Origin: Mya arenaria
Taxonomy: Eukaryota > Mollusca > Bivalvia > Myida > Myidae
Assembly: GCF_026914265.1 (NCBI RefSeq)
Contig: NC_069133.1
Span: 7,943,937-8,007,936, forward strand
Direction of reading: 5' to 3'
DNA: 64,000 bases
Shown here: positions 23,201-38,200 of the stretch, in pieces
Layout of the letters: every line of letters starts with the position of its first letter
Position numbering within the stretch: position 1 is the stretch's first letter
The notes under the pieces: generated by a model
The model's input: the letters and a program-made list of their open reading frames with translations, nothing else
The model's database searches: none
What the model was told of the DNA's origin: nothing
Position numbers and translations under genes: made by a program

Positions 23201-26200
23201 ACAGGCCTTTATTATTCGACTTAGAAATTCTGGTTAAGGTTTTGCGTGCAAGCACACATAGGCTAATATCTCAGCAACTACTTGATGTATTGCATTGAGA
23301 CTTGATACATTGGTACTCAACCATCCAACCTACTTAATTAACCAAGTTAGATAACTCTAGTTTGCATTTAATTCAAATTGTAGGCCTTTATTATTCGACT
23401 TAGAAATTCTGGTTAAGGTTTTGCGTGCAAGCACACATAGGTTAATATCTCAGCAACTACTTGTGGTATTGCATTGAGACTTGATACAATGGTACTCAAC
23501 CATCCAACCTAATTAATTAACCAAGTTAGATAATATACTGTGCATTTAATGCAAATAATTGCCCTTCATTATTCGACTTAGAAATTCTGGTTAAGGTTTT
23601 GTGTGCAAGCACACATTATTTTAATATCAAAGCAACTACTTGATGTATTGCATTGAGACTCGATACAATGGTACTCAACCATCCAACCTACTTAATTAAC
23701 CATGTAAGGTAACTCTAGTTTCATTTAATGCAAATAATTGCCCTTTATTATTTGACATAGAAATTCTGGTTAAGGTTTTGCGTGTAAGCACACAATAGGT
23801 TAATTTCTAAGAAACTACTCGGATGTATTGAATTGAGACTTTATAGAATGGTATTCAACCACTCAACGTAATTGAATAACCAAGATATATATAACTGTAT
23901 TTTGCAAATAATTGCCCTTTATTATTAGACTTAAAAAATCTGGTTGAAATTTTCCATGTAACCACATTTATGTTACTATCTCAGCACATCATGAATTGCA
24001 TTGAAATCTAATCTAACAGTGATCCATGCATGTTTGGCCAAAACTTTTCAATCCTTACACTGAAAAGCGGCGGAATAGTCGAGCGCGCTGTCTCTGTGAC
24101 AGCTCTTGTTTATATGGGAGTAAGATTACAATTAACATGACGCTGCCTGTCAGTCAAACTAGCTGATCAATACCCGACTGACCAATCAGCGTCCAGATAA
24201 GGCAGGGCTTATCAGTTGCCGTTGCTATCTGCCATGACCTCCGACAATCCTCACATATCAACAGTAGTGTAATTACGCTGTTATATATATTTAACACAAA
24301 TTATGTCTCATAATTGAGAGATAGTAAAGACAGTTAAAGAAATCAGAAATACTGACATTTTCCCTTAATGCTGCTAAAATTATAATTGATAACAAGGGAC
24401 TGTTTAGTAGACTAATTCAATTCTCAAAATGTCTTAATGTAACCGTACATAATATACATATATTTCCATTTTAATTGCCTTAAAATAAGAAATATCATGA
24501 TGTGAACTAGTGTACAATATTGATGATATCTTGCGATTTATTTTGAAATTTGTCTCATTATTGTGCAAAAAGTTTTAAATCCGAAGCATATATACATTTG
24601 CTTTTAAGTTTGTTTGACATATTAGTGAAAAAGACACCTCAGTTTATGTGAGTTACATTTTTTATTAAATTTAATTAAATATCTGATTTATAACTTAAGG
24701 TCACAAAAAGTATATACATATAGATAAAACAAAATCATTGTTTTTAAATGACGCAAATCAAAGTAAAGACCTTTGCATTTATAATGACTATGGTCGTTTC
24801 AAAATTTCTATGCTGATTGTTAGAACAGTTTTGCATTTCATTTAATACGGAAATTAGTTCATTGAGAGAAACAATAAGGTAGTTATATCAATAATGATAA
24901 TAATGCATTACACTTGTATAAAACAGGTGATACTGAATCGAAAAAGGAAGAAAAACAGATAAATCCATTGAGTATTGACAATGGATCTATACAAACATCT
25001 TTTTTGTTGATTTTCATGTTTTGTTTCCCTTTATTTGAGTTTTAAAATAGAGACTGTTATTGTACTGTAACAAAATTCTGATGTTATTTAGAAATATATT
25101 AGTCTAGACATTTTTCTACCTGAATTATACATTGCATACAATTAATAATGATGAACTTATTTAATGTTATACTTGCTTTAAATGCTATGTTTTACTATGT
25201 TCCATGCATTTTTATGCCCCCGAAGGTGGGCATATTAAAATCGCACCGTCCGTCCGCCTTTGTGTCCGGCTCAGTAACTGGTGTCCGGGCTGTAACTTTC
25301 CCTTGTATGGACAGATTTTAAAACAAGACCCGTGTCCCTACCTCTTAGGTCAAGGTCACACTTAGTGTTTATTCACAATGGAATGCTGCATAAAAGGACA
25401 TACAGTATAGGTTGTCGTGTCCGGGCTGTAACTTTCCCTTGTATGGACAGAATTTAGAATAACTTGCCACATGTGTTCGACATACCAAGACGACGTGTCG
25501 CGTGCAAGAACCGTGTCCCTACCTCTAAGGTCAAGGTCACACTTAGGTGTTTATTCACAATGGAGTGCTGCATATAAGGACATAGAGTATAGGTTGTCGT
25601 GTCCGGGCTGTAACTTTCCCTTGTATTGACAGATTTTAAAATAACTTGCCACATGTGTTTGACATACCAAGACGATGTGTCGCGTGCAAGGCCCATGTCC
25701 CTTCCTCTAAGGTGAAAGATACACTAAGTGTTTATTCACAATGGAATGCTGAATATAAGGACATAAGAATGTAGGTTGTCAAGAATGGGTGGTATTTTTT
25801 ATGTTCAGAAGCAATTTAAAATAACTTGCCATATGTATTTGTTTGATCTTTAACTTTTCATGTACTGACCTTGTTCATAGGTCAATGTCACATTCGGGGG
25901 CATTCGTCACATACTGTGACAGCTCTTGTTTATCTGATTGTCATTGATAACTTTTGTATTATTATCGTCTGCTTCTAGGTATTTATCGGAGGTCCCTAAT
26001 TAAGAGATCATGTGACACTGTAGGTGTAGCCTTATCGCTATCAGCATGGTGTCAATTGTTATTGGCCCTAGCTTCAATGTATAAAACGACATTTTGGCGC
26101 GAAAATTAACGCACACAATTCTGTCGTCGTCTGCACTTACACTGCATTATACCTGTTTTGGCAGTATGATCAATTTATCCGCTGCTGTTCTAAAATCCAG

Positions 26201-29200
26201 TTTAAAAGATTTCATATGCCAGACATAATGTTCCTTTGTTTGCTTTATATAAACACCGATATTTGGCAATACCCTAAACCATAATAACCAAGACGTTTTT
26301 TCAGAAAATCTAAAAATAGTAACAACCATCACTGAAAATGCAAGGAATTTAGAAATTCTGCCACTTGGACTCTCAAAGCTACCTCGCTGACATTGGCAGA
26401 GGTGCACATGTATGACGATTAAAACACACCATAGAGTGTGAAAATGGTTTTTCCCTTTCTAAATAAAGACATTCTACTGACTGGTTTAAACATTGATCGA
26501 AAGGCTACACAAAATGCGCGCGAAATTAACAGTCCACGTCCGGAACTGCTCGACCATCTTCGGCAAGCTTTACAATGAGTGTTTACCGGTGAAAATCGGC
26601 TTCTTGACATCACGTTTTACGCAAGTTTAAGTGTAATAAAGATTTTATGCTCAATAAACTGATGTGATATTTACTTTTTCTAGTAGTCCAAAGGACTATT
26701 GACTTAAAATGTCTTGTAGTCCGACCAAAAATCTGGTAGATATCAACCAAAATATTTTAAGTGAAATTATATTATTTAATTTTATCCTATAATCCGTTGG
26801 ATTTATACAATTAAAAATCAAAGTGCGTAACCAAAGCATTGAGTATAGTCAAGTGTGCGGAGATTTCTTAGTCTGTCTTAGTAATTTCAGCAAGGAGGAT
26901 TGAGCATGTTGCATATGCATTTTTAATTATTTATACACCACTAACATAAATATGTTGATTTTTTATCCACAAGTGACAGGTTGAGGGTAATAAGTAGATA
27001 AAATAGTATGTGGTTGATTCGAGCCAGAAGAATTTAGAGCTAGGATCCTGGTATTTTAAAGAAAGAACAGAAAGAAACATAAACTCAATTAACATGTCCT
27101 ATGCATTTTGTTAGATGCATACCCTGGTAATAAATTAAATACTACTCATTTTGTTGGATGCATTTAGTAAAGCAGTCATACCCTGGTAGTATATTGAATA
27201 AGCCTCAGTCATGTTTTAAGTGATACATGTGTAGATTTTACATCAAAATGCCTGAATGGTTTATCCCTTGAAGTGCATTGTTTATGAAACCAAAGTTCCA
27301 AATAAGGTTTCATATGCATCTGAGTATTACTCCATACGGTATGATACCTTAGTAATACTTTAAACGTTAAACGTTAAACATGTTTATTTGATTAAACGCC
27401 TATTTTTATACATAATATTCAATGGCGTTGTACAATACATGCATACTCTATATATCCAACATAATATTTGAACATATTTTGATATAAGACAATATAAAGC
27501 AGTTAAACAATAATATATTAAAACTTGCAACATTCATTAGATTGTAATTGACTAAAGTAGTAATATATGTACATGAATTAAAAACATAATTGGTCAAAGT
27601 AACCGATAAAAAATGAAAAATAAACAAACTCTAACACTCTAAACAATCAAATATAATATCAGACATTTCTTATCGGAGTCGGTTTTAAAACAAGTCATAA
27701 AACTGTGTGAAATAGTGAGTTTTGAGGTTTTTCTTGAACACATCTATAGACACTGACTGCTTAATATACAATGGCAGACTATTCCATAGAGTGGTCCGAT
27801 TGTGCAAAAACTTCTATCGTTAAACCTTGTTCTCTTGTTAAATGGTACATCATACTTGATACCAGGGTCACTAGCTGATCTTAATCCTTGTCTACGACTT
27901 ACACTCTCAGACAATAACTCAGTCAAATAAGCAGGAGCCCTACCAGTGCCACAGTTGAACATAACTGTCAATATCTTGAAGTTGATTCTAGCCTTTATTG
28001 GCAGCCAGTGCAGATCAAAGAGAGCTTGCTTGGCCCCGTCATAATTGCCTCGGTTAAGAACTAATTTTGCGCACATATTTTGGATGCGCTGCATTTTGGT
28101 TAACTCTATCTCAGAAATACCATACAATATAAGGTTACAGTAGTCCAAATGAGAGATAACAAGTGAAAGTAAAAGGATTTCGGTTGCATATGGTTAAATA
28201 TTTTCGTATACACTTCACCCTGAAAAAGTTCAACATTGCAGTGCGGCATTTACGCTTCACGTGTTCCTTAAAGGATAAGGTTTCGTCAAGAAAGGCACCT
28301 AAGTATCTAATGCAGCTTTCTCGGTGTACAGCATCACCAGCAATATCTATATTTGTAGTGACACATTTATTTAGTTGAGCCTTACTGCCAAACATAATGA
28401 ATTCTGTTTTGGAAGTGTTCATTTTTAGTTTGTTTGCGTTCATCCACTTGTTGATCGTAACTGCACATGTTTCTAGTTTGTGAATATTTTGCTGTTCATG
28501 TATTGGAGACGCCGGACTAAAGCATTTGTGGGCGATATGATTATCAGCGAACCCGTACACCGAAATCGACGGAGGAATGACATCAAACAGAGTACCGGCA
28601 TAGGTGAGATATAGCCAGGGACCCAAACAGCTTCCTTGGGGAATGCTACATTCTAATGGACGGGGTGATGATAGAGACGTATTAACACTAACTCTACAAT
28701 GCCGTGGTCTTAGATACGACTCTAGCCAATTTAATGCAGTACCACACATTCCATACTGATTATGAAGTACGTCTATCAAAATGGTGTGATCAACAGTATC
28801 AAAGGCAGCACTAAGATCAATAGCAATCAAGGCGGTGACTTCTTGTCTTTCCATTCCACCAAGAATATCATTAACAAGTCGCAGAAGTGCCGATTCACAA
28901 GAATGATGTCGCCTGTATGCTGACTGATGTTTTGGTAAAAGGTTTTTTGATTACATAGTTTTGATTTAATTTCATTAATTTAATTTTTGAGTATCAGCAT
29001 AAAAATTTAAAAGTATTTGTGAAGGAATTCATGAGCAAGCATACAGTGTTCTCAATAAGAACCGGCTGCCTGCCAATAGGGCCGGTTCAAATATGGAAAA
29101 CTAAATGAATTTTCAGTAGAATAAGTAGAAGCTGGTCATTTACTTCACCATTTGAGACGGTTTAACCGAAACTTATTGAGAACCCTGAGCATATACTATC

Positions 29201-32200
29201 TACAGATGTTTATGCTATTTTGTTTTAAAATAACTTCAGAAAAAAAAACCAGGCCGAAAATCCTTCAATGCTTTAAGCGCTTTGCTTATGTCATGCTGTA
29301 CTGGTATGTGGGTCTTAAGGTGAGGGTTTATGACAATGTACATACTACATTGTGCAATAGGATTAGAATTTAGAAAGTCCTCATGTATAAACAAACTATG
29401 GTAGCCTAAAGTAGAGTGTCAATAAAATGTTAAAAAAATTGTGTTGCTTTACAAAACATGTCGGTAGATTATTAAATTATGACAGAAGGTTATTGGAGCA
29501 TTATACAATGTAATTAAAAGACCACAATAATCAATATCACAGGCAGCAGTTACATTATGGTTAAGGACCTCTTACGGACGAGTGTTTTGTTAAACTCGCA
29601 ACTAACTTATTTTTCAACCAATTGTATCCAGATAACTTGCATTCATCTCAGATGATAGTGAAGTTTCAGCAAATGTACAACTTCAATACAATTTGTTAAA
29701 CAAAATGTATATTTTAAGCCCAAACTCCAACAAACTATGAAAAGGATTTGGTAGGCAATTCATATTTACCATCAGAATCTTTGTTTTCAACAAAATTTTG
29801 CTTGTTTCGTCAAATAAAACAAATGAAAGAGCATTCAAACTGAGATAGAAGAGAAGAAAAAAGATAGAAAAAAATCATAATTGCTTAAACACGGGACTGC
29901 TTGTCACCCAGATTGCGCTTTTCAGACGAAAGATGAAAACACACCTCCAAAAAAGATGCGACTTGATGCTGACTCCAGTCCTGGGAAGTTGACACCGCCT
30001 GGGGATGATAAAAAAAGTTCACCCCTAAGCCCGGAGCAAAAACAGAGGATGGCTGAGAATCGTGAGAAAGCTCTGGCCAAACTACATGCCAAGCAGCCAG
30101 CCAAGCAGCCAGCCAATCAGACGGCTCCATCTCAGACAGACACACTGCTGGTCAACGTTGGGGAATCCTGGAGAACTGCCCTGGAGGCTGAGTTCAGTAA
30201 AACTTATTTTGCAGAGGTACAACCTTACCAACTAGCTGAATCTAAGTTTAAAGAAACACACTTAATGATTTATCCTATTCAATTTAATTACTAAAATTTG
30301 CAAAAATGTTCATATTTAATGATTGATCACATTTTTTCGTGTGTTCATACTGTATAAATGCAGAAGGGCATGTGAGCAAAATCCATGAAGCGCACAATTT
30401 TGAAATAAACAATGACATCATAACCTCTTTGATGATGTGCAATATGAGTTTTCTCTATGATATAAAATTAATGACAAGGCACATGTTAATATAACGATAT
30501 ATAATTAATTAATCATACACCATGTAATATAATTATTCTTTGTTTAGTGAGCACATACATGAAGGGTCTTTTACATGTTTTCAATGTCTCAGATATCAAG
30601 AAAATGTATATCATTTCCTCATTGTAGCTCACCCGGTTTGTGTGTGCAGAGAGAAGGAAGGGCACAGTTTACCCATCTCCGGAGAATGTGTTTTCCTGGA
30701 CACGGGCCTGCCCTCTTGATCAGGTCAGAATGTCCTAGTGTTGAATAAAAAAAATTGAAATGGACAACCATAATTGATTATCAAATATGAAATAATCAAA
30801 AGTGTATATCAATTTTCAATATTGGTATCAAACTAGCATTTATGCTTATTCCAGTAACTTACATGGCTTTGTACAGAAATGATGTAACGACTTAAAAAAG
30901 GGCCGTCCACACGTCTATCTATTCGTCCGTCTGTGTGTCTGGCACAACTTCTCGTGTCCTGACTGTAACTTTCTCTTGTATGGACAGATTTTAAAATGTG
31001 TTTGGCATATAAAGACGACGTGTCACGTGCAAGATCCGTGTCCCTACCTCTAAGGTCAAGGTCACACTAAGTGTTTGTTTACTATAGAATGCTGTATAGA
31101 AGGACATAATAGTGTAGGTTGTCAAGTATGGGTGGTATTTTTTTATGGTCAGAGGCAATTTAAAATAACTTGCCGTATGTTTTAAACACAAAAACGCAAT
31201 GTCGCATTTGCAAAACCAACACTGTATTGTTGTCAAGCATAGAGGAGTTTCAATCCTATGGGACAGTTGTTTGGCACATTTAAGGCGACATGTGGTGCAT
31301 TAAGAACCCAATCTATGGTTTTACTTAGTTTCATGTTGTGACATTCTGATTCAGATGAACATTTTTGATAATGATACACTGTTAGTAAGTCATTTCAGTA
31401 TGGTTGAACTCTCTTGGTTCATTTATGATCCGATATGTACTGACATGGTTCAAAGGTCAAGAGTAATAGTTTGTTTCAGAGTAAGATCTTAATTTATTTC
31501 ATCGAGTGAGCACCAAAAGCTGTATTTCATGAGTGCCATAGAGCCCTGTCCGCCCTGTTAGCTCAGTCGGAAGAGCGTTGGACTGTGAATCGAACAACCC
31601 GGGTTCGATTACGGGGCGGACCAGGTCACTTCTGTTGTGATTGGTTATGAAATCCTTTCTACGACCATTCGCACTGTACCACTACCCCTGGCATGTACAG
31701 AAGTTGTCAGTTCCTTGCAGAGAGGAAGGCACATAGTACTGGTTAACCGCCCAGGATAGGTGTGCGGTGGTTGAACTGTCACTCTGGGACAATGTGCTCA
31801 CGCTGGGACCCCGAGTATAAACTACTAACACCACCACCTGTCCCAGCCCTGTCGGCGGTGATGTTTGATATGGAAGTGAGAGAAGACTTTTATTCCTAAA
31901 CAGTGAGAAATATGAAATTGATATTTTCACTGTTTGAAACATTAAAATTACAATTCTTTTTCACTAATTCCAGGTAGATCTATATCAACCACCAAAAGCA
32001 TGATATAAACTCAAATACTTATTTTATATTAATTTGCTGGTACTTTCAAACCATAACAGATATCAGCCATAAAATTGTTGAAAGATACCCACTTGTGTAC
32101 TAATGTCTCTTGTGTTATATTTCAGGTAAAAGTGGTTATTTTGGGACAGGATCCCTACCATGGACCAAACCAGGCACATGGTAAGATAGTTACGAAGCTT

Positions 32201-35200
32201 ACAGTATTCCTATATAAGCTTGTACAATTTCTAACTGAATTCTAGTGATGTTCCAATGAGCATTTGTAATCTAAAATTGATTGGTTGGGCCTAAAATTGG
32301 CGACAATCGATCATAATCGATCATCGATTCAACTGGCGAATTGTTTTTCTTTTTTCTTTGTTTGGTTAATTACCGCCAATTTTCTCTTTTGAGCTTGTTT
32401 ATGCATTAAGAAGTTTTAAGTTGTTATCATGAATGTAATAGCCAAAAGCAACAACAAGACTAAATATCTTCAAACATACACATAAGGTAATCATAGTAAA
32501 GGATTACAAGTCATTGTACAAGAATAAAACTACAGTTAAGGTATTGTCAAAAAACGATTGTACCAGTGATAATTGGTTACTTGAGTGTAACCGATTATCA
32601 ATAGTTAAACTGGAACCGATTCCCAACACTTCTGAATTCAATTGTGAAGATTTTATGAGCTGAGATTTATCATGCTGCAGTCTGTATCCAATTTAAGAGA
32701 CAACACTAAGTGCCCCAAATTTTGGTTTATTCATGACCTTTTGGGCAAAGGTTGGACTTCTCAACAACCTTGTATGTAAATGTGTAAGCATAGATCATGT
32801 TTATGGTAGATAAAATTGGACATAATTGCACAATAAGTCAAAGCATTTAAATGAAAATATGGCAAATACTAAGCACATAATTGCACAATAAGTCAAACCA
32901 TTCAAATGAAAATATGGCAAATAGCTGCTTAGTATTATATTAATAGTATAGTTTAACTGCACATGTTCAGTAAGTGAAAATAGTCATGAAGATACATTAT
33001 TAGGTATGTTTATTTTTTTTACCAAAATATCATCAACCATTCTGTTATGTTACATGGGAACAGATTACAAAATATACATACATTTCAGGCCTGTCATTCA
33101 GTGTACTGCCGGGTGTTCCCGCTCCGCCAAGGTATGTTGAGAATAAGTGTGAATAAGACCATTTTTTTAAATAAATATTATTTGCAATTTGGCCTTTTGA
33201 CACTGCCATAACACTCTCTCCAAAAAAAAACTTATACACACCATGTAGGACCCTGCTTTGCAACTATGCTGTGTCCTGCTATGCCACTTTCTGCCCTGCC
33301 CTGCCTAGTTTCTTTTAACCCTTCCCTGCCATACCATACCGGGTCCAACACCATTCTGTATCATTTCCTACCCAGCTGAGACTCATTACAACACCAATCT
33401 GTATCATGTCCTATCCTGCTGTGACTCATTACAAGACCAATCTGTATCATGTTATATCCTGCTGTTACTCATTACAACACCATTCTGTATCAAGTCCTAC
33501 CCTGCTGTACCTCATTACAAGACCATTCTGTATCATGTCATATCCTGCTGAGACTCATAACCCCACCATTCTGTATCATGTCCTACCCTGCTGTACCTCA
33601 TTACAAGACCATTCTGTATCATGTTATATCCTGCTGTGCCACATTATAACAACATTCTGTATCATGTCCTTTCCTGCTGTAACGCATTACAAGACCATTC
33701 TGTATCATGTCATATCCTGCTGTGACTCATTACAAGACCATTCTGTATCATGTCCTACCCTCCTGTGCCTCATTACAACATCATTCTGTATCATGTCCTA
33801 CCCTGCTGTACCTCATTACAACACCATTCTGTATCATGTCATGTCCTGCTGTACCTCATTACAACACCAATCTGTATCATTTCCTACCCTGCTGTGACTC
33901 ATTACAACACCAATCTGTATCATTTCCTACCCTGCTGTACCTCATTACAACACCAATCTGTATCATGTCATATCCTGCTGTAACTCATTACAACACCAAT
34001 CTGTATCATTTCCTACCCTACTGTACCTCATTATAACACCATTCTGTATCATTTCCTACCCTGATGTAACTCATTACAACACCATTCTGTATCATTTCCT
34101 ACCCTAATGTACCTCATTACAACACCATTCTGTATCATTTCCTACCCTGATGTAACTCATTACAACACCATTCTGTATCATGTCATATCCTGCTGTACCT
34201 CATTACAACACCATTCTGTATCATTTCCTACCCTGATATAACTCATTAAAACACCATTCTGTATCATTTCCTACCCTAATGTACCTCATTACAACACCAA
34301 TCTGTATCATTTCCTACCCTAATGTACCTCATTACAACACCATTCTGTATCATTTCCTACCCTAATGTACCTCATTACAACACCATTCTGTATCATTTCC
34401 TACCCTGATGTAACTCATTACAACACCATTCTGTATCATGGCCTACCCTGCTGTACCTCATTACAACACCAATCTGTATCATGTCATATCCTGCTGTAAC
34501 TCATTACAACACCAATCTGTATCATTTCCTACCCTGCTGTACCTCATTACAACACCAATCTGTATCATTTCCTACCCTAATGTACCTCATTACAACACCA
34601 TTCTGTATCATTTCCTACACTGATGTAACTCATTTCAACACCATTCTGTATCATGTCCTACCCTGCTGTGACTTATTACAAGACCAATCTGTATCATGGC
34701 CTACCCTGCAGTAACGCATTACAAGACCATTCTGTATCATGTCATATCCTGCTGTGACTCATTACAAGACCATTCTGTATCATGTCCTACCCTCCTGTGC
34801 CTCATTACAACATCATTCTGTATCATGTCCTACCCTGCTGTACCTCATTACAACACCATTCTGTATCATGTCATGTCCTGCTGTACCTCATTACAACACC
34901 ATTCTGTATCATTTCCTACCCTGCTGTGACTCATTACAACACCAATCTGTATCATTTCCTACCCTGCTGTACCTCATTACAACACCAATCTGTATCATGT
35001 CATATCCTGCTGTAACTCATTACAACACCATTCTGTATCATTTTCTACCCTGCTGTACCTCATTACAACACCATTCTGTATCATTTCCTACCCTGATGTA
35101 ACTCATTACAACACCATTCTGTATCATGTCATATCCTGCTGTACCTCATTACAACACCATTCTGTATCATTTCCTACCCTGATGTAACTCATTAAAACAC

Positions 35201-38200
35201 CATTCTGTATCATTTCCTACCCTAATGTACCTCATTACAACACCAATCTGTATCATTTCCTACCCTAATGTACCTCATTACAACACCATTCTGTATCATT
35301 TCCTACCCTAATGTAACTCATTACAACACCATTCTGTACCATTTCCTACCCTGATGTAACTCATTACAACACCATTCTGTATCATGTCCTATCCTGCTGT
35401 GACTCATTACAACACCATTCTGTATCATTTCCTACCCTAATGTAACTCATTACAACACCATTCTGTATCATGGCCTACCCTGCTGTACCTCATTACAACA
35501 CCAATCTGTATCATGTCATATCCTGCTGTAACTCATTACAACACCAATCTGTATCGTTTCCTACCCTGCTGTACCTCATTACAACACCAATCTGTATCGT
35601 TTCCTACCCTAATGTACCTCATTACAACACCATTCTGTATCATTTCCTACACTGATGTAACTCATTACAACACCATTCTGTATCATGTCCTATCCTGCTG
35701 TGACTTATTACAAGACCAATCTGTATCATGGCCTACCCTGCAGTAACGCATTACAAGACCATTCTGTATCATGTCATATCCTGCTGTGACTCATAACAAG
35801 ACCATTCTGTATCATGTCCTACCCTCCTGTGCCTCATTACAACATCATTCTGTATCGTGTCCTACCCTCCTGTGCCTCATTACAACATCATTCTGTATCG
35901 TGTCCTACCCTCCTGTGCCTCATTACAACATCATTCTGTATCGTGTTCTACCCTCCTGTACCTTATTACAACACCATTCTGTATCATGTGCCACATTTCA
36001 ACACCATTCTGTATCATGTCTTTCCCTGCTGTGACTCATTACAATACCATTCTATATCATGTCATATCCTGCTGTGACTCATTACAACACTATTCTGTAT
36101 CATGTCCTATCCTGCTGTGACTCATTACAACACCATTCTGTATCATGTCATATCCTGCTGTGACTCAATACAACACCATTCTGTATCATGTCCTATCCTG
36201 CTGTGACTCATTACAACACCATTCTGTAGCATGTCCTATCCTGCTGTGACTCATAACAACACCATTCTGTATCATGTCATATCCTACTGTGACTCATTAC
36301 AACACCATTCTGTATCATGTCATATCCTGCTGTGACTCATAACAACACCATTCTGTATCATGTCATATCCTGCTGTGACTCATTACAACACCATTCTGTA
36401 TCATGTCCTATCCTGCTGTGACTCATTACAACACCATTCTGTATCATGTCCTATCCTGCTGTGACTCATAACAACACCATTCTGTATCATGTCCTATCCT
36501 GCTGTGACTCATTACAACACCATTCTGTATCATGTCCTATCCTGCTGTGACTCATTACAACGTCATTCTGTATCATGTCCTATCCTGCTGTGACTCATTA
36601 CAACGCCATTCTGTATCATGTCCTATCCTGCTGTGACTCATTACAACGCCATTCTGTATCATGTCCTATCCTGCTGTGACTCATTACAACGCCATTCTGT
36701 ATCATGTCCTATCCTGCTGTGACTCATTACAACGCCATTCTGTATCATGTCCTATCCTGCTGTGACTCAATACAACACCATTCTGTATCATGTCCTATCC
36801 TGCTGTGACTCATAACAACACCATTCTGTATCATGTCCTATCCTGCTGTGACTCATAACAACACCATTCTGTATCATGTCCTATCCTGCTGTGACTCATA
36901 ACAACACCATTCTGTATCATGTCCTATCCTGCTGTGACTCATTACAACACCATTCTGTATCATGTCCTATCCTGCTGTGACTCATAACAACACCATTCTG
37001 TATCATGTCCTATCCTGCTGTGACTCATTACAACACCATTCTGTATCATGTCCTATCCTGCTGTGACTCATTACAACACCATTCTGTATCATGTCCTATC
37101 CTGCTGTGACTCATAACAACACCATTCTGTATCATGTCCTATCCTGCTGTGACTCATTACAACGCCATTCTGTATCATGTCCTATCCTGCTGTGACTCAT
37201 TACAACGTCATTCTGTATCATGTCCTATCCTGCTGTGACTCATTACAACACCATTCTGTATCATGTCCTATCCTGCTGTGCCACATTACAACACCATTCT
37301 GTATCATGTCCTATCCTGCTGTGACTCATTACAACACCATTCTGTATCATTTCTTTCCCTGCTGTGACTCATTACAATACCATTCTATATCATGTCATAT
37401 CCTGCTGTGACTCATTACAAAGTTATTCTGTATCATGTCCTATCCTGCTGTGACTCATTACAACGTCATTCTGTATCATGTCCTATCCTGCTGTGACTCA
37501 TTACAACACCATTCTGTATCATGTCCTATCCTGCTGTGACTCATTACAACGTCATTCTGTATCATGTCCTATCCTGCTGTGACTCATTACAACACAATTC
37601 TGTATCATGTCCTATCCTGCTGTGACTCATTACAACACCATTCTGTATCATGTCATATCCTGCTGTGACTCATAACAAGACCATTCTGCATCATGTCATA
37701 TCCTGCTGTGACTCATAACAAGACCATTCTGTATCATGTCCTATCCTGCTGTGACTCATTACAACACCATTCTGTATCATGTCATGTCCTGCTGTGACTC
37801 ATTACAACACCATTCTGTATCATGTCATGTCCTGCTGTGACTCAATACAACACCATTCTGTATTTTGTCATATCCTGCTGTACCTCATTACAACACCATT
37901 CTGTATCATGTCCTACCCTGCTGTACCTCATTTCAACACCATTCTCTATCATGTCATATCCTGCTGTAGCTCATTACAACACCATTCTGTATCATGTCAT
38001 ATCCTGCTGTACCTCATTACAACAACATTCTGTATCATGTCCTAACCTGCTGTTACTCATTACAACACCATTCTGTATCATGTCATATCCTGCTGTAGCT
38101 CGTTACAACACCATTCTGTGGCATGTCCTACCCTGCTATAAATAATTACAATACCATTCTGTATCATGGCCTACCCTGATGTACCTCATTTCAACACCAT

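Larger units (their letters stand above)
21222..24111 (-). mobile_element. 179-bp-family tandem-repeat element, reverse copy, split by an insertion
   Basis: A minus-strand copy of the element at 8046-9491. The 3' hairpin end lies at 21222-21260, and the head ends at 24111 (CTGTGACAGCTCTTGTT on the plus strand). It holds about eight ~179-bp units and is interrupted at 21406-22801 by a piggyBac-like element. It lies inside UNG intron 1. Confidence 0.75.

Noticed and set aside
26419-26613. Minus-strand 64-residue basic frame in UNG intron 1
   Set aside because: No recognisable motif or splice support. It overlaps the candidate promoter region, and composition alone explains it.
29881-29925. Extending UNG exon 2 upstream to 29881
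   Set aside because: The frame there starts with TTG, not ATG, and the acceptor at 29925 matches exon 1 phase and the homologous acceptor in copy 2.
31552-31626. A tRNA gene (His-like anticodon loop)
   Set aside because: Anticodon and T stems have mismatches and a SINE body follows with target duplications, so it is a SINE head.
33406-38145. Many overlapping open frames of 60-160 residues in the 43-bp array
   Set aside because: They come from the repeat unit lacking stops; frames shift every unit, the peptides are the same text in three phases, and the array lies inside a UNG intron.
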